64,000 bases of DNA from Beroe forskalii. Taxonomy: Eukaryota; Ctenophora; Nuda; Beroida; Beroidae. Shown one piece after another: positions 24,681 to 36,577 of the stretch. Position 1 is the first letter of the stretch, and each line of letters starts with the position of its first letter. The position numbers and the translations under genes are program-made. The notes below the pieces were generated by a model. It saw nothing but the letters and a program-made list of their open reading frames with translations. It was not told the DNA's origin and did not search any database. The stretch covers positions 31,465 to 95,464 of the forward strand of contig WFMF01000592.1 in the NCBI GenBank assembly GCA_011033025.1, read 5' to 3'.

Positions 24681-24924
24681 ACCAAAGTTAGATGAAGAAA
24701 ATTGGGGCTGGAGTACTTTTTAGACAAGAAAATAGAAAAAACCCATTTTTTGCCCCCCGACTTTTTCCACCGCTTTTGGTGGGGGAGAAATTTTCCCGGG
24801 TTTTGCGGGCTCTTTAATCGATTGGCTGGTGCCCCTTTATGAAATCGGCAACCCCCCCATACACGGTGGAAAAGGGTTTTTAGAGCGATTTTGTCTATCG
24901 AGTTCTTAGGCCCCCTTTTTCAAT

Positions 24925-26523
24925 TCATCCAAAGTTGGATGTGCTGAGTTCGCACTGTGACTTCAGCTTTCCAACTCCTCCTGGTGGCTTCTCTCCGTCG
25001 TCGTCGTCATCGTCTTTCTTGGACCTAAGAGGGGTAATGAGGGAGTGGTTACTCATGGCAGGTCTATGAAAGACTCGACTGCTCTGTGAACGATGCCCTT
25101 TAGCAGATTCTCTGTCTTCTGCAGTCGCACCACTACCACTATCACCCTCCCCCATGTCACAAGGTGAGTTGAGAAATTCCGAGATATGAACTCGTACAAT
25201 GTTCTTCATAGTCGGGGCTCGTGGCGCAGTGGTATCAGCTGATGCTTCACACAGCACCGTGGGGGGAACTGCACCCCCCAGCGACAGGGAAAGGGGGTTT
25301 TGATGGCATGAATTTTTGGAAAAATGAAAATTCAGCGGGGGTCCTGGAAGTCTCGATGCTTTTTGCGCAGTGGGTAACGAGCTAGGGGTATAGACTGTCC
25401 CAAAAAGAGGACCCGAGCACTCAGGAGGTGGTTGGTTCGAGCCTCGTACCGATCCTCTTCTTGTCAACTCCTTTGAGCTTGGCAGGCAGCTGTGTGGTTG
25501 ATTCAGGGATGCTATTCCTGGATAAAAGCGATTCCGCTGAGTGTGATCTTCAGAGATAGGGGGTCCAAAGTCACGTGACCCCATTATCAGGAAACAATGT
25601 TCGGTGTTCTCGCATCTTTGAAACCTGGTTATTCCCTGTAACTGTGTTAAATCGTGCTTCATGGCTAAAAGGGAATATAGCATATTTAGGGCGTGAACGG
25701 CCAGGTACATTTGCTTGAGTTCTTGTTGTATTCTGATAAGAAGAAGGGTACCTTGTAACCAAGCAAGGCATGCAATGCCCCAGAGCGCATGCGCTATATA
25801 TAGCGTGGCTAGTCTGTTCCCCAAATATGGAATAATTCGCGGCGAGCAGCAGGGACTGCGGGGACCGTTACCTTGTGTGCAATGTGTCAATTGATTGTAA
25901 TTTGACACACAATGTTTATTTAGCTGATTAGTGCCCCACTGTTTGGAGAAAGTACATTCAGTAGACTCGTAGTTTGCTGCTTTGAATTGTTTGTATTTTC
26001 CTACGTTGAGAGTTGAAGATTTGAATATCTTAGCTGTAGTTTGATGGTGAGCGGGTGTCTTTTCGATGTCCGTTAAGAACTCCTCGGTCGACTTTCCTGA
26101 CTCCCCTGACTGCTGTTGCTGCCTGGAGAATGTGAGGGGCAAACCTTCTTCATAGATCAGGTCAGTGGAGTAGTAGAAATGTCGAGAACTTCGGTCGGGC
26201 AAATACAAAGAAAGAGTGCACTTAGCTGATGAAGGAGCAGGAACAGAGGCGTGCTCTAGGAGTGTAGCTAGGTACTCCGGTGGAGGGTTGTCAGCTGGTA
26301 GCACTGCAGTCTCTGTACAAGTCCTGGGAGGGGGGTCAAATACGTCAGGCCCGTCCGGGATGAGTGGAATCCAAGGGGAAAGTGAAAACATCTTCCTTCG
26401 GTCGGGCATATAGGGAGAAGTGTACTTAGCTGGAACGGAGAGGGAATGTAGAGATGCGTTGGGCGGTCTTCCTCTCCTCCTTGTAAGCTTTGGAGGTGGT
26501 GTGTAGTGTAGCATGATGAGCAA
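24925..26523 (-). CDS. Unidentified coding-like sequence, long open frame (partial, low confidence)
   Basis: A minus-strand frame stays open for 532 codons. The upstream part (26523 to about 25980) looks like protein: KLTRRRGRPPNASLHSLS, a PDRRKMFSLSPWIPLIPDGP segment, then LIYEEGLPLTFSRQQQQSGE and STEEFLTDIEK. Two related motifs (SVPAKYTSPYMPDRR and SSAKCTLSLYLPDRS) suggest an internal repeat. The downstream part (about 25212-24925) reads MKNIVRVHISEFLNSP, an acidic DDDDDDGEK run, then a stop. The middle contains a tRNA-like SINE and is probably intron, so the single frame is unlikely to be one exon. It could belong with the exons at 21737-22219. No family recognised. Confidence 0.4.
   Translation of the reverse strand: MLIMLHYTPPPKLTRRRGRPPNASLHSLSVPAKYTSPYMPDRRKMFSLSPWIPLIPDGPDVFDPPPRTCTETAVLPADNPPPEYLATLLEHASVPAPSSAKCTLSLYLPDRSSRHFYYSTDLIYEEGLPLTFSRQQQQSGESGKSTEEFLTDIEKTPAHHQTTAKIFKSSTLNVGKYKQFKAANYESTECTFSKQWGTNQLNKHCVSNYNQLTHCTQGNGPRSPCCSPRIIPYLGNRLATLYIAHALWGIACLAWLQGTLLLIRIQQELKQMYLAVHALNMLYSLLAMKHDLTQLQGITRFQRCENTEHCFLIMGSRDFGPPISEDHTQRNRFYPGIASLNQPHSCLPSSKELTRRGSVRGSNQPPPECSGPLFGTVYTPSSLPTAQKASRLPGPPLNFHFSKNSCHQNPLSLSLGGAVPPTVLCEASADTTAPRAPTMKNIVRVHISEFLNSPCDMGEGDSGSGATAEDRESAKGHRSQSSRVFHRPAMSNHSLITPLRSKKDDDDDDGEKPPGGVGKLKSQCELSTSNFG
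25211..25460 (+). mobile_element. tRNA-derived SINE-like sequence
   Basis: A box-A-like TGGCGCAGTGG lies at 25222-25232 and a second, tgcgcagtgggtaacgagc, near 25364. A box-B-like GGTTCGAGCCT lies at 25434-25444, followed by cgtaccgatcc. The distance from the first A box (about 200 bp) is too long for a tRNA gene; from the second it is about 70. This fits a tRNA-derived SINE, perhaps with an internal insertion, rather than a functional tRNA. No A-rich tail was clearly seen. Confidence 0.45.
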
Positions 26524-26600
26524 GTTGTCGAGAAAAAGTTAGGAGTAAAACTTGACGTTGGAGCGACCAAAATCAAACGTAACAACCGCGCGCATATATG

Positions 26601-29290
26601 CTGGCAAACCCTGAAGAGCTAGGTACTCACTTTGAGGCGCTCACCAGCAGTGTCCCCCTAGAAAAAATCAGAGCAAGCAAAGACAGCACAACTAACAAAC
26701 GGGGGAAACTCTTTCTGGACTTCATTGCTAGCTCAAACCTCACTATTCTCAATGGTAGTACTGCTGGAGACATCCTGGGAGAATTTACCTCTGTGAACTA
26801 CAACGGTTCAAGTGTTGTTGACTATTCATGCGCCTCAAATGACCTCATGAGACACATTTCCAGCTTCCAAGTCGGTGATCTGAACAAATTCTCAGACCAT
26901 AAACCTTGCTATTGCACCCTCAACCTAAGGCATGACCTTCTATCAAGTGATGAGCTTCTTGCATCGCTAGAAGATTCCCCTGTCCGTTTTAAATGGGATA
27001 ACACCAACCCCCTCTTAGGAAAAGCATTCCTAGACAGCCAGGAAAGTGTAAGGGATAAGCTGCTTCAACTAGCTTCGATCTCGTGTTCCAATGAGAGTGA
27101 CATCAACCATCTCAATAAAGAGCTCATTGAAGTATACCATGAGTTAGCCAGCAAAATAACTCCTCAAAAAGTTAGAACTGAGAGAGTAGCTCAGAAATGC
27201 TCAAAGCATAAGAAGAAAAGGGGAAGAATGAAACCAAAATTACCCTGGTTTGATGCTGAATGTATTAACTCCAAGAAAAACTTAAATCGACTGGCACTTA
27301 AGTATGGCAGGAACCCATTAGACTCAGTGATCCGGTTGCTGTATTACAGTAACCGAAAGGAACACACAGAAGCTGGTGAACTCAAAAAGAGTAGCTTCAT
27401 CAGCAACCTGACCCGAGACATCGAAAGTGGAGATAACATTCAATGGGCTAGGTTTAAAAAACTTAAGTCAGCTGGGACAAAAACTACGCAACTTGATGTT
27501 TTTGACCTCCTGAACTTCAGTAGATTCTTCAAAAACCTCTACAAGAAGAAGGATATTCCAATAAAGCAAGATCAGTTGATATGCAAAGGCAATGAAACTA
27601 TCTCAAAAGCTGGCACTAACACACCGCCAATGGCGCTGAAATTGAAGAAATTCTCGACCAGGAAATCACTTTAGATGAACTCAGCAATGCCATCCAGAAA
27701 ACAAAAGCAGGAAAAGCAGTATCAGAAGACCTTGTTATGAACGAATTTCTGAGAAATAGTGGACCTCTCCTGAGACATTTGCTTCTGCATCTTTTCAATG
27801 AATGCCTTCGGCTAGGCAGCTACCCTTGGAACATTTCCTATGTCACGCCACTTCACAAAAAGGAACTGTTTATGATCCAAACAACTACAGGGCTATAGCT
27901 GTCGCTAGTAATGTTGAAAGTTGTTCTCAGTATTTTACTTGAAAGACTCTTGAAGTTTAGATCAGCATTCTGCCCAGACACCAAAAAAACCAGCTTGGCT
28001 TCTGCAAAATGCTCAGACGGCAGACCACATCCTAACACTGTCAACCTGCATCAACAAATATGTTAAAGTCAATAAAAAGGCCGACTATATACGCTTTATA
28101 GACTTTTGCTAAAGCATTTGATACAGTGAGCCGTGAGGCCTTACTCTACAAGCTATGGCAGATGGGAGTAAAAGGTCAGCTTCTTCACGTGCCTACAACA
28201 CATGCAACAACTCGTTGCAAAATCAAGCTACTGAACAAGCTCTCTTACAAAATTGACATTCTTTGTAGGACTGAACAAGGACATCCTCTCTCCCAAGAGC
28301 TGTTCAAATGCTACATCCAGGCAATGTCTGAGCAACTCAACGAATGCTTCGAGAATAAAGCCGCAAGTAAAGTCCCTTTGCTTAATGGTGTTGAAGTCTC
28401 CCATCTACTCTGGGCAGATGACCTGGTGCTCATGGCCCAAGACAAAGCCAGTCTCCAATCAATGCTCTCTGTCCTGCATGAATACTGCTACCAATGGGGT
28501 CTCATGGTGAGAACATGGACAAAACTGCAATCATGGTCTTTAACAAGTCCGGCAGAATCCTCAAAGAAAGTTGTGACTTCATGTATGGAGAAACCAGCAT
28601 CCAATCAGTGCGTGAATACTGTTATCTTGGAATAACATTCACTCTGACAGGATCATTCAATAACGCACAACAAGAAGCTGCAGGAAAAGGCCTCAGGAGC
28701 TATTTCGCCCTAAAGAAAATGATAGATCAGCGGGATCTCGAGAAGAACCATCTTGTACAAACTCTTTGATGCACTGATTGTACCAGTTGTAGGCTATGGA
28801 TGCCAAGTATGGCTGCCTGAGACCCATCTATTCAAGGAGCTAACCAGCATGAACAGCAACAAGATGGAAGTCACAAATCAGTTGGCAAAGACCATCTTGA
28901 AAACCTACACCCGGCATTCCTGAAATGGTCCGTTGGTGTCCTGAAGACTTCAAACAGCCCTCTTTGGGGAGACGGTGAAGGTACCACTCGAATTGAGCTC
29001 TCAAAGCAAGTCTTCTCTTACTCAATCGCCTGCAACTAATGGAGACACTGAATTGTCTCACTTGCACCAGACATGCTTTCTGTGAGCAAAGAAAACCTTG
29101 GACTGAGCTGGTACAAAACATCGATACTGTCAAAGGACAGGTTGCCACATCCAGAAGAGCAGAAAATGTCTACCTAGTCAAATTAGGAGTAATCTTAGAG
29201 CATTCTTCATTGCTACCTGGAAACGTGAGAAAGAAACAAATGCGCCAAATTGACTTTCTACAACAATTTCAAAAGAAAAGTTCGAAATCG
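26601..29290 (+). pseudogene. LINE ORF2, C-terminal part: end of endonuclease plus reverse transcriptase (frameshifted)
   Basis: Resumes in frame after the insert. It first completes the endonuclease (SVVDYSCASNDL at about 26810, KFSDHKPCYC at about 26890). A linker of about 200 residues follows, with a basic KHKKKRGRMKPKLPWFDAEC segment. The RT begins near 27640 (DELSNAIQKTKAGKA) but the frame breaks at about 27650, 27855 and 28110. Motifs across frames: NNYRAIAV, AFDTVSREAL, EQGHPLSQELF, and LLWADDLVLMA (the catalytic DD, with Trp for the usual Tyr/Phe). Then YLGITFT in another frame. Several frameshifts and stops make it non-functional. Downstream frames to 29616 may be remnants of the C-terminal domain. 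Confidence 0.85.
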
Positions 29291-29640
29291 AATGCTACTT
29301 AAACATTTGGCTGTCAAGAAATGAAACCCGGCGCATAGCCCAGCTTCGTTCAAGCTCCCATCAACTCAGAGTAGAAACCGGAAGGTGCATGTCCTAAGGC
29401 AGGACATTGCCAACAGAACATGCCCTCATTGCTGTACCGAAGATGTTTTCTCCTCAGCCAAACTGCCCTTCTTTAGAGCCAATCATAGAAGATGAAACCA
29501 CCTTCTCAATGTTTGTTCACTCTATGATGAGCCAAGGGAACACCTTATGGGATATGACTCAGAACCTCATCAAGAATCGTCACTACAAAGATATCTTCTC
29601 ACACCCCTTCATGTAAAGAACTGGCAAGATTCCGCACCGG

Positions 29641-30379
29641 TGTCACAAACTAAGATTCCCGAAGGATGATTCTGCCGAAAACACCAATTGAATTATTGCC
29701 AAAATCACCAGAATTGAGACTCTTCTTTGTACTTATGTATGTGTAATGTTACATGAACTAATGGACTTTTAAGGCTTTTTCTTCAGTGTAAATTCTTTGA
29801 GCATTTTTGAATGATTTGTGTTTGCTTTATATATCTAACTTATTACTTTTAATTTTGATTCACTTTATTATTTAATTGGGTTATTGTACGTTTTTTATCT
29901 GAGTGTGACGTTGCCTTGTTAATTTAGAGTCTAGATGTTGTTTTTCACTTAAATTTTTGCGTCATTATCATTTAATTTAAATTTGTTTCACTTTTACTCA
30001 TTTACGTTTGTTTTAAATTGATCAATCTTGATATAATTTTAACGTTTCTTTATATAGATCCAGACATTACGATTGTAATTTGATCATAATTTGTTTAATC
30101 CCGATTAAATATGACCTCATCTCTGATAAGAACTACAGTACTACATTGTACTGTACGAATTGCTGAAGCGAAAAAATGGTGAATGGTGGCCGGAGGCCAC
30201 GGGCCCTGCTAGTCTTAATAAAGTATGAAAATGGCCCGAACCCACCCCGAAACGAGCAAAAAAATAATCAAATGTGGAACCGCCCAAAACCTGCCAAAAT
30301 TCAGTGTTTGGCTGGATTAGGGCTGGTTTAAAGTGTTATGGTAAGGGTTATTATTAGGGTTCGATTGGGTTCCGGTGGA
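29641..30379. other. AT-rich tail region, no gene seen
   Basis: Follows the LINE remnant and may include its 3' untranslated end. At 30188-30214 a ggccggaggcc...ggccctgctagt motif resembles the ends of the ACTAGCAGG repeat family seen at 37045 and 51589. From about 30370 it grades into the C-rich minisatellite. Confidence 0.4.
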
Positions 30380-33110
30380 ATCACCCGAAATCATCTGTAC
30401 CCCCTCCCCTAACCCACTCATCTTACCCCCTCCCCTAACCCACTCCTCTTACCCCTCTCTCCTAACCCCCTCTCCTAACCCCCCTCTTCTAACCCCGTCT
30501 CCTGACCCCTATTCTAACCACCACATCTAACCCCCTCGTCTTACCCTCTCCTAACCCCCTCTCCTAGCCCCTATCCTGACCCCTTTTTCTAACCCTCTTC
30601 TAAACCCATCTTCTGGCCCCTCTTCTAACTCATCTCCTAATCCCATCCTTCTATTTTCTAACCCACTCTCCTTCCCCCTTCCAACCCCCTCTCCTACCCC
30701 TTCTAACCCCCTCTCAAAGCCCCCTCGTCTAACCAGTTCCTGTAACCCCCTTCTAACCCATTCTTCTAACCCATCTCCTAACCCCTCTTCTAACCCTCAT
30801 TCTAACCCTCTCCCTACCCCCTTCTAACTCCCTCTCCTACCCCTTCTAACCCCCTCTCAAAGCCCCCTCGTCTAACCCACTCCTGTAACCCCCTCTAACC
30901 CATTCTTCTAACCCCTCTCCTAACCCCCTCTTCTAACTCCCTCTCCTACCCCCTTCCAACCCCCTCTCCTACCCCTTCTAACCCCCTCTCAAAGCCCCCT
31001 CGTCTAACCCACTCATGTAACCCATTCTTCTAACCCCTCTCCTAACCTCTCTTCTAACCTCTCTTCTAACCCCCATTCTAACCCCCTCGATATCCCCTTC
31101 TAACCCCCTCTCCTACCTCTTCTAACCCCCTCTCAAAGCCCCCTCGTCTAACCCACTCCTGTAACCCATTCTTCTAACCCATCTCCTAACGTCTCTTCTA
31201 ACCCCCATTCTAACCCCCGCCATACCCCCTTCTAACCCCCTCTCCTACCCCTTCTAACCCACTCTCAAAGCCCCCTTGTCTAACCCACTCATGTATCCCA
31301 TTCTTCTAACCCCTCTCCTAACCTCTCTTCCAACCCCCATTCTAACCCCCTCCATACCCCCTTCTAACCCCCTCTCATACCCCTTCTAACCCACTCTCAA
31401 AGCCTCCTCGTCTGACCCACTCCTGTAACCCCTTTCTAACACATTCTTCTAACCCATCTCATCACCTCTTTTCTAACCCCCATTCTAACTCCCTTTCCTA
31501 ACCCTTTCTCCAACCCCTCACCTTACCCCTTCTTCTAACCCTCTCTCCTAACCCTCTTCTAAACCCTCTTCTTATCCCTCTTCTGGCCCCTCTTCTAACC
31601 CATCTCCTAACCCCCTCCTTCTAACCCCCCTCCCTACCCCCTTCTAAGCCCCTCTCCTACCCCTTCTAACCCCCTCTCATAGCCTCCTCGTCTGACCCAC
31701 TCCTGTAACCCCTTTCTAACACATTCTTCTAACCCATCTCCTCACCTCTCTTCTAACCCCCATTCTAACTCCCTTTCCTAACCCTTTCTCCTCCCCTGGC
31801 CCCCTTTTCTAACCCTCTCCTACCCCCCTTTCTAACCCATCTCTTCTAACCCCCTTCTGACCCTCTCATAACCCTCTCTCATAACACCTCCTCCTAACCC
31901 CCTCTTTTATTCCCCTATCAGAACCCCCTCTTCTAACCGCCTCTTCTTCCTGCTCTCTCTCTTCTAACCCCCTCCATACCCCCTTCTAACCCCCTCTCCT
32001 ACCCCTTCTAACCCCCTCTCACACCCCCTCGTCTAACTCACTCCTGCAACCCCTTTCTAACACATTCTTCTAACTCCTCTCCTAACCCCTCTTCTAACCA
32101 CCATTCTAACTCCCTCTCCTAACCCTTTCTCCAACCCCCTCCTCCTAACCCCCTCTTCTAACCCTCTCCTTACCCCCTTTCTAACCCATCTCTTCTAACC
32201 CCCTCTGACCCTCTCCTTACCCTCCTTACACCTCCTCCTTACCCCATCTGTTATTCCCCTATCATAACCCCTCTTCTAACCCCCTTCTAACCCCCTCTTG
32301 TACCTCATCTCTCTTCTAACCCCCTCTCCCACCCTCCCTCTCTCTCTTCTAACCCCCTCTTCTGACCCCTATTCTAACCTCCTCTTCTAACCCCCTCTTC
32401 TAACCCCATCTCCTAACCCTCCTTCCAACCCCTCCTCTTAACCCCGCCTCCCCACCCCTTCCAACCCCCTTCTAACCCCCTCCTCCTAACCCCTCATCCT
32501 AATCCCCTCTTCTAACCCCCATTCTAACCCATTCTTCTAACCCCGTCTCCCAACCCCCTTCTAACCCCCTCTTCTAACCCAGTATCCCAACCTCCCTTCA
32601 AACCCCCTCTTCTAACCCCCTCGTCTAACTCTGTCTCCCAACCCCCTCTTTTAACCCCTCCCCCTAACCCCTCCTACTAACCCCCTCTTCTAACCCCCTC
32701 TTCTAACCCCGTCTCCCAACCACCCCTTCAAACCCCCTCTTCTAACCCCGTCTCCCAATCCCCCTTCCAACCCCCTCTTCTAACCCCTCCTACTAACCCC
32801 CTCTTCTAACCCCCCTCCAACCCCCTCTTCTAACCCATCCTACTAACCCCCTCTTCTAACCCCCCTCCAACCCCCTCTTCTAACCCCCTCTTCTAACCCC
32901 GTCTCCCAATCCCCCTTCCAACCCCCTCTTCTAACCCCTCCTACTAACCCCCTCTTCTAACCCCCCCTCCAACCCCTCTTCTAACCCTCCTACTAACCCC
33001 TCTTCTAACCCCCCAACCCCCTCTTCTAACCCATCCTACTAACCCCCTCTTCTAACCCCCCTCCAACCCCCTCCTCTAACCCCGTCTCCCAACCCCCTCT
33101 CCTGACCCCT
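30380..33110 (+). repeat. C-rich minisatellite, block 1 (unit about CTTCTAACCCCCT)
   Basis: A degenerate array of a 13-14 bp unit, cttctaaccccct, with variants (ctcctaacc, ctcaaagcccc, ccattctaac, gtctcccaacc). Each unit contains CTAAC, the animal branch-point consensus, followed by a C/T run. The G strand reads ggggttagaag, close to but not the same as the TTAGGG telomere repeat. Longer periods are visible (for example the ctctcaaagccccctcgtctaaccc block recurring about every 150-250 bp at 30715-31300). No coding potential. Confidence 0.9.
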
Positions 33111-33481
33111 TTTTTATTTGAAAGGTTCAAATCATATGTTGCAGTAATATGTATACAATGTCACTTTTTAAAATTTCCTACCTATTAAAGCAACATATAA
33201 CTTGGGGAACACAACACAGCCGAGCCATAATAACAGTGTTCCCCTCAAATAAAGACAATCAACTTATATTTGTATAGATAAATATAGGAGCCGCAAGATA
33301 AATAAATAGATATTTAGGTGCCCATAAAAAGCTATAAGTAAACAAATACTAAAACTCAATTATTCAATAACAAATGAAAAACCCTGAGTCAGGATTCGGT
33401 TAAAATTCGGTTAAAAGTTTGGTCGAAAATTGGTAAAAATTTCAAAGATCTATCTAACTAAAAAAGAATTTGAAATCTATC

Positions 33482-33852
33482 AGGGGGCTGGCAAGCCCCC
33501 CGTGGCGGTTTGCGAGCCCGAGGGCGAGCTTTGGACGGCGAACCTTACAGTGCGAGGGCCGAAGCCCCGAGCGCGAGCCCGAGGACCCGAAGGGTCCGAG
33601 GGCGAGCATTGCACGTCGATTCTGACCATAGAAATTTCATTAATTTCCACATATTTCACGAAGCAATTTGGGGAATTTCCTCTGGTTGGATTTCCACCAA
33701 AATCGATACGTCGCTTCTTTGAGGGTCAAAGGCGCAACTGTCAAAATTTCAGATCAATTGGATAAAAAATGACCAAGTTATAACAACTTATTCGCACCGA
33801 AATCGTACACGCGATGCGTACGCATCGCTGCGCTTGCCAGCCCCCAACTATA
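33482..33852. mobile_element. Short element with inverted GGGGGCTGGCAAGC ends
   Basis: gggggctggcaagccccc at 33482 pairs with gcttgccagccccc at about 33833-33847. Internal cgag-rich motifs (gcgagcccgagggcgagc, ggacggcgaacctta) recur next to both BBS1 copies (50640-50790 and 61876-62000). A small MITE-like family is the simplest reading. The frames at 33430-33765 are not genes. Confidence 0.55.
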
Positions 33853-34054
33853 TGTTTTCAATTGAAAATTGAGTTTCCGCGCCTTCGCTGTGCGCGCGCT
33901 CGGAGTTTAAAATTTGAGATCAATTCGTTCAGAAATGGCTGAGTTATAACTACTTGAAATCGCCAAAATTGAGGGTGTTCTTGTTAAAAAGGGTTACGAC
34001 GCTGATACATATACGAGAGATGACGCTTTTAGTGGGCACAGAAAAAGGGTGATA

Positions 34055-34332
34055 TTTTTTCCCAAAACCAAAAAGGATTTGGTTGTGATGGTCCGCGGCG
34101 GTTTTAAGGCGTTCTTTACTGTAAAACCCATGATATGATAAAGAACGCGACGGTTAAAACTGCCGCAACGGCACTTTCTTGATGCATTAAAGTCACGTGA
34201 ATGCTGTATATTGTGACGTTGCAGCAGTTTTAACCGTCGCGCTCTTTATCATATCATGGGTTTTACAGTAAAGAACGCCTTAAAACCGCCGCGGACCATC
34301 ACAACCAAATCCTTTTTGGTTTTGGGAAAAAA
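34055..34332. mobile_element. Foldback repeat, 116-bp arms
   Basis: The left arm 34055-34170 and right arm 34217-34332 are inverted copies with few mismatches (for example aaaaccaaaaaggatttgg against ccaaatcctttttggtttt, and aaacccatgatatgata against tatcatatcatgggttt). The loop is about 46 bp. The outer ends carry a run of T and A. A half copy is at 21405-21560. Confidence 0.85.
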
Positions 34333-34649
34333 TCTATCTAAATATTGAGGCAGAATACAGCCCTAGGAGCTGTCATTCCTGACCTATCGAATTATCTCAT
34401 ACCATAATGCTCTATATGACACAGTAAAATTAATGTTCAATCCGGCCAGCCATTTTGGGCTTCCCACAGGAATTTGGTAATCTGTCCCTTGAATGTCGAG
34501 ATGGCAGGAACTAGCCTCATGGTATATGGAATCTTGTTCCATATTTCCATGGTTCTCCAGAAGAATGATTTTTTAAAACCCTCCGACACTTTTTTAATAG
34601 TACACTTACGTACGTTTTGGTACGTTTTGGTGAGTTTGACTGGGCGTGC

Positions 34650-36476
34650 TCAGGACATCTGCGTCATGCGCGTCTCCTTACAGCTCAGCAATGAGTTGTT
34701 GTTCACAGCAGTGTACCCCGGAACAGGAGATGTATCCGGGAACTGCTCAAGGAACCTGCCCAAACCGATCTTGAAGCTTTCAAGCGAAATCAGTTGTGAG
34801 ACGTCATGCGGCAAGATATTCCAAAGCTGAGCTGCTTTAACACCAAAAGAACTGTCGTAGTCACTTCGAACAGAAAGCTGGGCTTTGGTGTTTAACTGTG
34901 GGATGAGTGCCTTGATCCCAAGCCGAGGATGGTGCTTAAACTGCATTTCAAGGTCATTAGGGGCATGTCCGTTAATGATTTTCCAAACTTGGATGATGCA
35001 GTATCTTTCTCTTCGGCGTTGCAGTGACATCATTTTTAGTTTCTTGAGACGGTCCCAATAGCTCATATCTCTGAGACCAGCTATCTTCCGGACGATGCAT
35101 CGTTGGACGTTTTCTAACTTCTGGATGTCTATTATCTTGCTTGGGTTCCAAACAGGGCAGCAGTATTCTAGTCTTGAGCGCACCATGGACTTGTAAAGTG
35201 TGAGCATGACTACTGACGAACGATCACAGAAGGCACTGAGGACCCAGGATGCCATTTTTCGAGCTGCTTGGGAAGTCTGTTCAATATGTGGAGACCACGA
35301 TCTATCGCTTGAAACGAGGACCCCAAATCTCTAGCCGTGTCTTTAAGTTCAATGATGTGACCTTTTGGGGTTTTGTACTGAACATTCTCAGGATAGAACG
35401 GGAGTTGCCTTAGGAGGTAGGAGCTATTAAGGGGATAGCTAAGGAGTTGAAACTTGTCTTCATGGAGTTCCATGTTGTTGATTGAAGACCAGTTTATCAC
35501 CCTGCACAGGTTGTCTTGTATGCGTGCAGTAGATTCTTTGCCAAGGACTCTTGATATCAGTTTGGTGTCATCAGCAAAACAAAGCCCTTTGCAGCTTTTT
35601 AGTGTTGGGAGTAGGTCATTTATGTACAGGAGGAACAATATAGGACCAAGTACTGTACCTTGTGGTACCCCACTGATAACAGGTTGAGGTGATGACAGAA
35701 CACCTTCCACCTGGACGGTTTGGGTGCGGTTAGTAAGGAACTGTTCAATCCAATTGAGGACTTTGCCACCAATTCCATACCGTTGAAGCTTTTCTAGCAG
35801 GATTTTGTGATCAACTTTGTCAAACGCCTTGGAGTAATCGAGGTAGATCACATCCACTTCGTCATTACCGTTTAAGCAGCTATAGATGAACTCAATGTGA
35901 CTGAGCAGCTGAGTCAGGCAACTTCGTTTCTTTCAATGCAGAGGTGATGTCCTCCTTTGAGAAGCTGAAGTCCAGGAAGGAAGTACTCATCCCTTGGGGT
36001 AGGCCTTCAGAGTCAAGGCAGGCACTGATATCAGCTTTTGCAGGGTCACTGAAAACCTTCTGGTATTGAGCTTGTAATAGCTCTGCTTTACTCTTGGGGT
36101 CACTTGTGAGTTCATTGGATGAGTTACGTAGGACAGGGATTGAAGATTTGGTCTTTTGGAACCGTTTGGCATATGAGAAGAAGTACTTAGGGTTACTTCT
36201 GATAGTTTGTACTGCCTTTTCTTCTCTACGGCTCAGATTATTCAGTATTCCAGACTGAATATTGTAGCCCAGGAGATTTACTTCTTCGGTAAGTTTGGGG
36301 AGCAGCCGTGATTGTGGATTCCTCACTTGTAGGGCATGGATCCTGGCATTCAGTTTTCTACGTTTTCTTTTCATGGCTGTGACAGGACTGTTTCTTCTAG
36401 GCTTTGAATGGGCGTCGTTTGTTAACTTGCAGCTAGGGGAATGCAGGAGCGTGATTTGCAGGATGGTGAGCTTCAA
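34650..36476 (-). pseudogene. Non-LTR reverse transcriptase, 5'-truncated and frameshifted
   Basis: Minus strand, three successive frames. 36476-35892 holds the pre-RT linker (SNPKYFFSYAKRFQKTKSS, then PVLRNSSNELTSDPKSKAEL). 35857-35210 holds the RT core: YLDYSKAFDKVDHKILLEKL, the SGVPQGTVLGPILFLLYINDL block, and CFADDTKLISRV with the catalytic Asp pair. 35255-34650 holds the thumb and C-terminus (RSRLEYCCPVWNP, GLRDMSYWDRLKKLKM, WNILP). Frame changes near 35870 and 35230 and the missing endonuclease show a dead, truncated copy. Of the CR1/jockey-like type by motif spacing. It lies antisense to the surrounding satellite polarity. A shorter, more damaged duplicate is at about 38785-39580. Confidence 0.85.
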
Positions 36477-36577
36477 TAACTCGAGATATTGCTCAGGGTT
36501 TTATCATCCTTATTTTATCATCCTTATTAATAACAGAATTTTTCCGTGTATACCGTAGCTCATCAGGGTTTAGGAGT

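Larger units (their letters stand above)
21232..26594. mobile_element. 5.36-kb insertion inside LINE ORF2, carrying exon-like host sequence
   Basis: TATATG lies at both edges (21226-21231 and 26595-26600). With one copy counted, the ORF2 frame runs on without change of phase from Tyr-Met to Leu-Ala-Asn. The interior is unlike the LINE: a half copy of a foldback repeat (about 21405-21560), two spliced-looking minus-strand exons (21737-22219), a G-rich tract (22223-23880), a GGCCGGG repeat (24495-24680), a tRNA-like SINE (25211-25460) and more minus-strand coding-like sequence (24925-26523). No terminal inverted repeats or transposase are seen, so the mechanism is unknown. Confidence 0.7.
17560..29640 (+). 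mobile_element. Non-LTR retrotransposon (CR1/L2-like group), broken and split by a 5.36-kb insert
   Basis: A two-ORF LINE. ORF1 (17645-20672) has a tandem-repeat N-terminus, a coiled coil and an SGNH-hydrolase-like C-terminus. ORF2 has an AP endonuclease (from 20752) and a reverse transcriptase (about 27640-28770). An esterase-type ORF1 is known from CR1/L2-related clades, which is the basis for the group call. ORF2 is interrupted at 21231 and resumes at 26601; the hexamer TATATG borders the gap on both sides. The RT half carries frameshifts, so the copy is dead. I could not define either end exactly; 5' and 3' limits are approximate. Confidence 0.85.

Noticed and set aside
25222-25445. Functional tRNA gene
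   Set aside because: Box A and box B words exist but the spacing is wrong and no cloverleaf can be drawn, so a SINE is more likely.
30380-33110. Telomere or interstitial telomere array
   Set aside because: The unit contains CTAACCC but the period is 13-14 bp with an inserted CTCTT run; it is not (CCCTAA)n.
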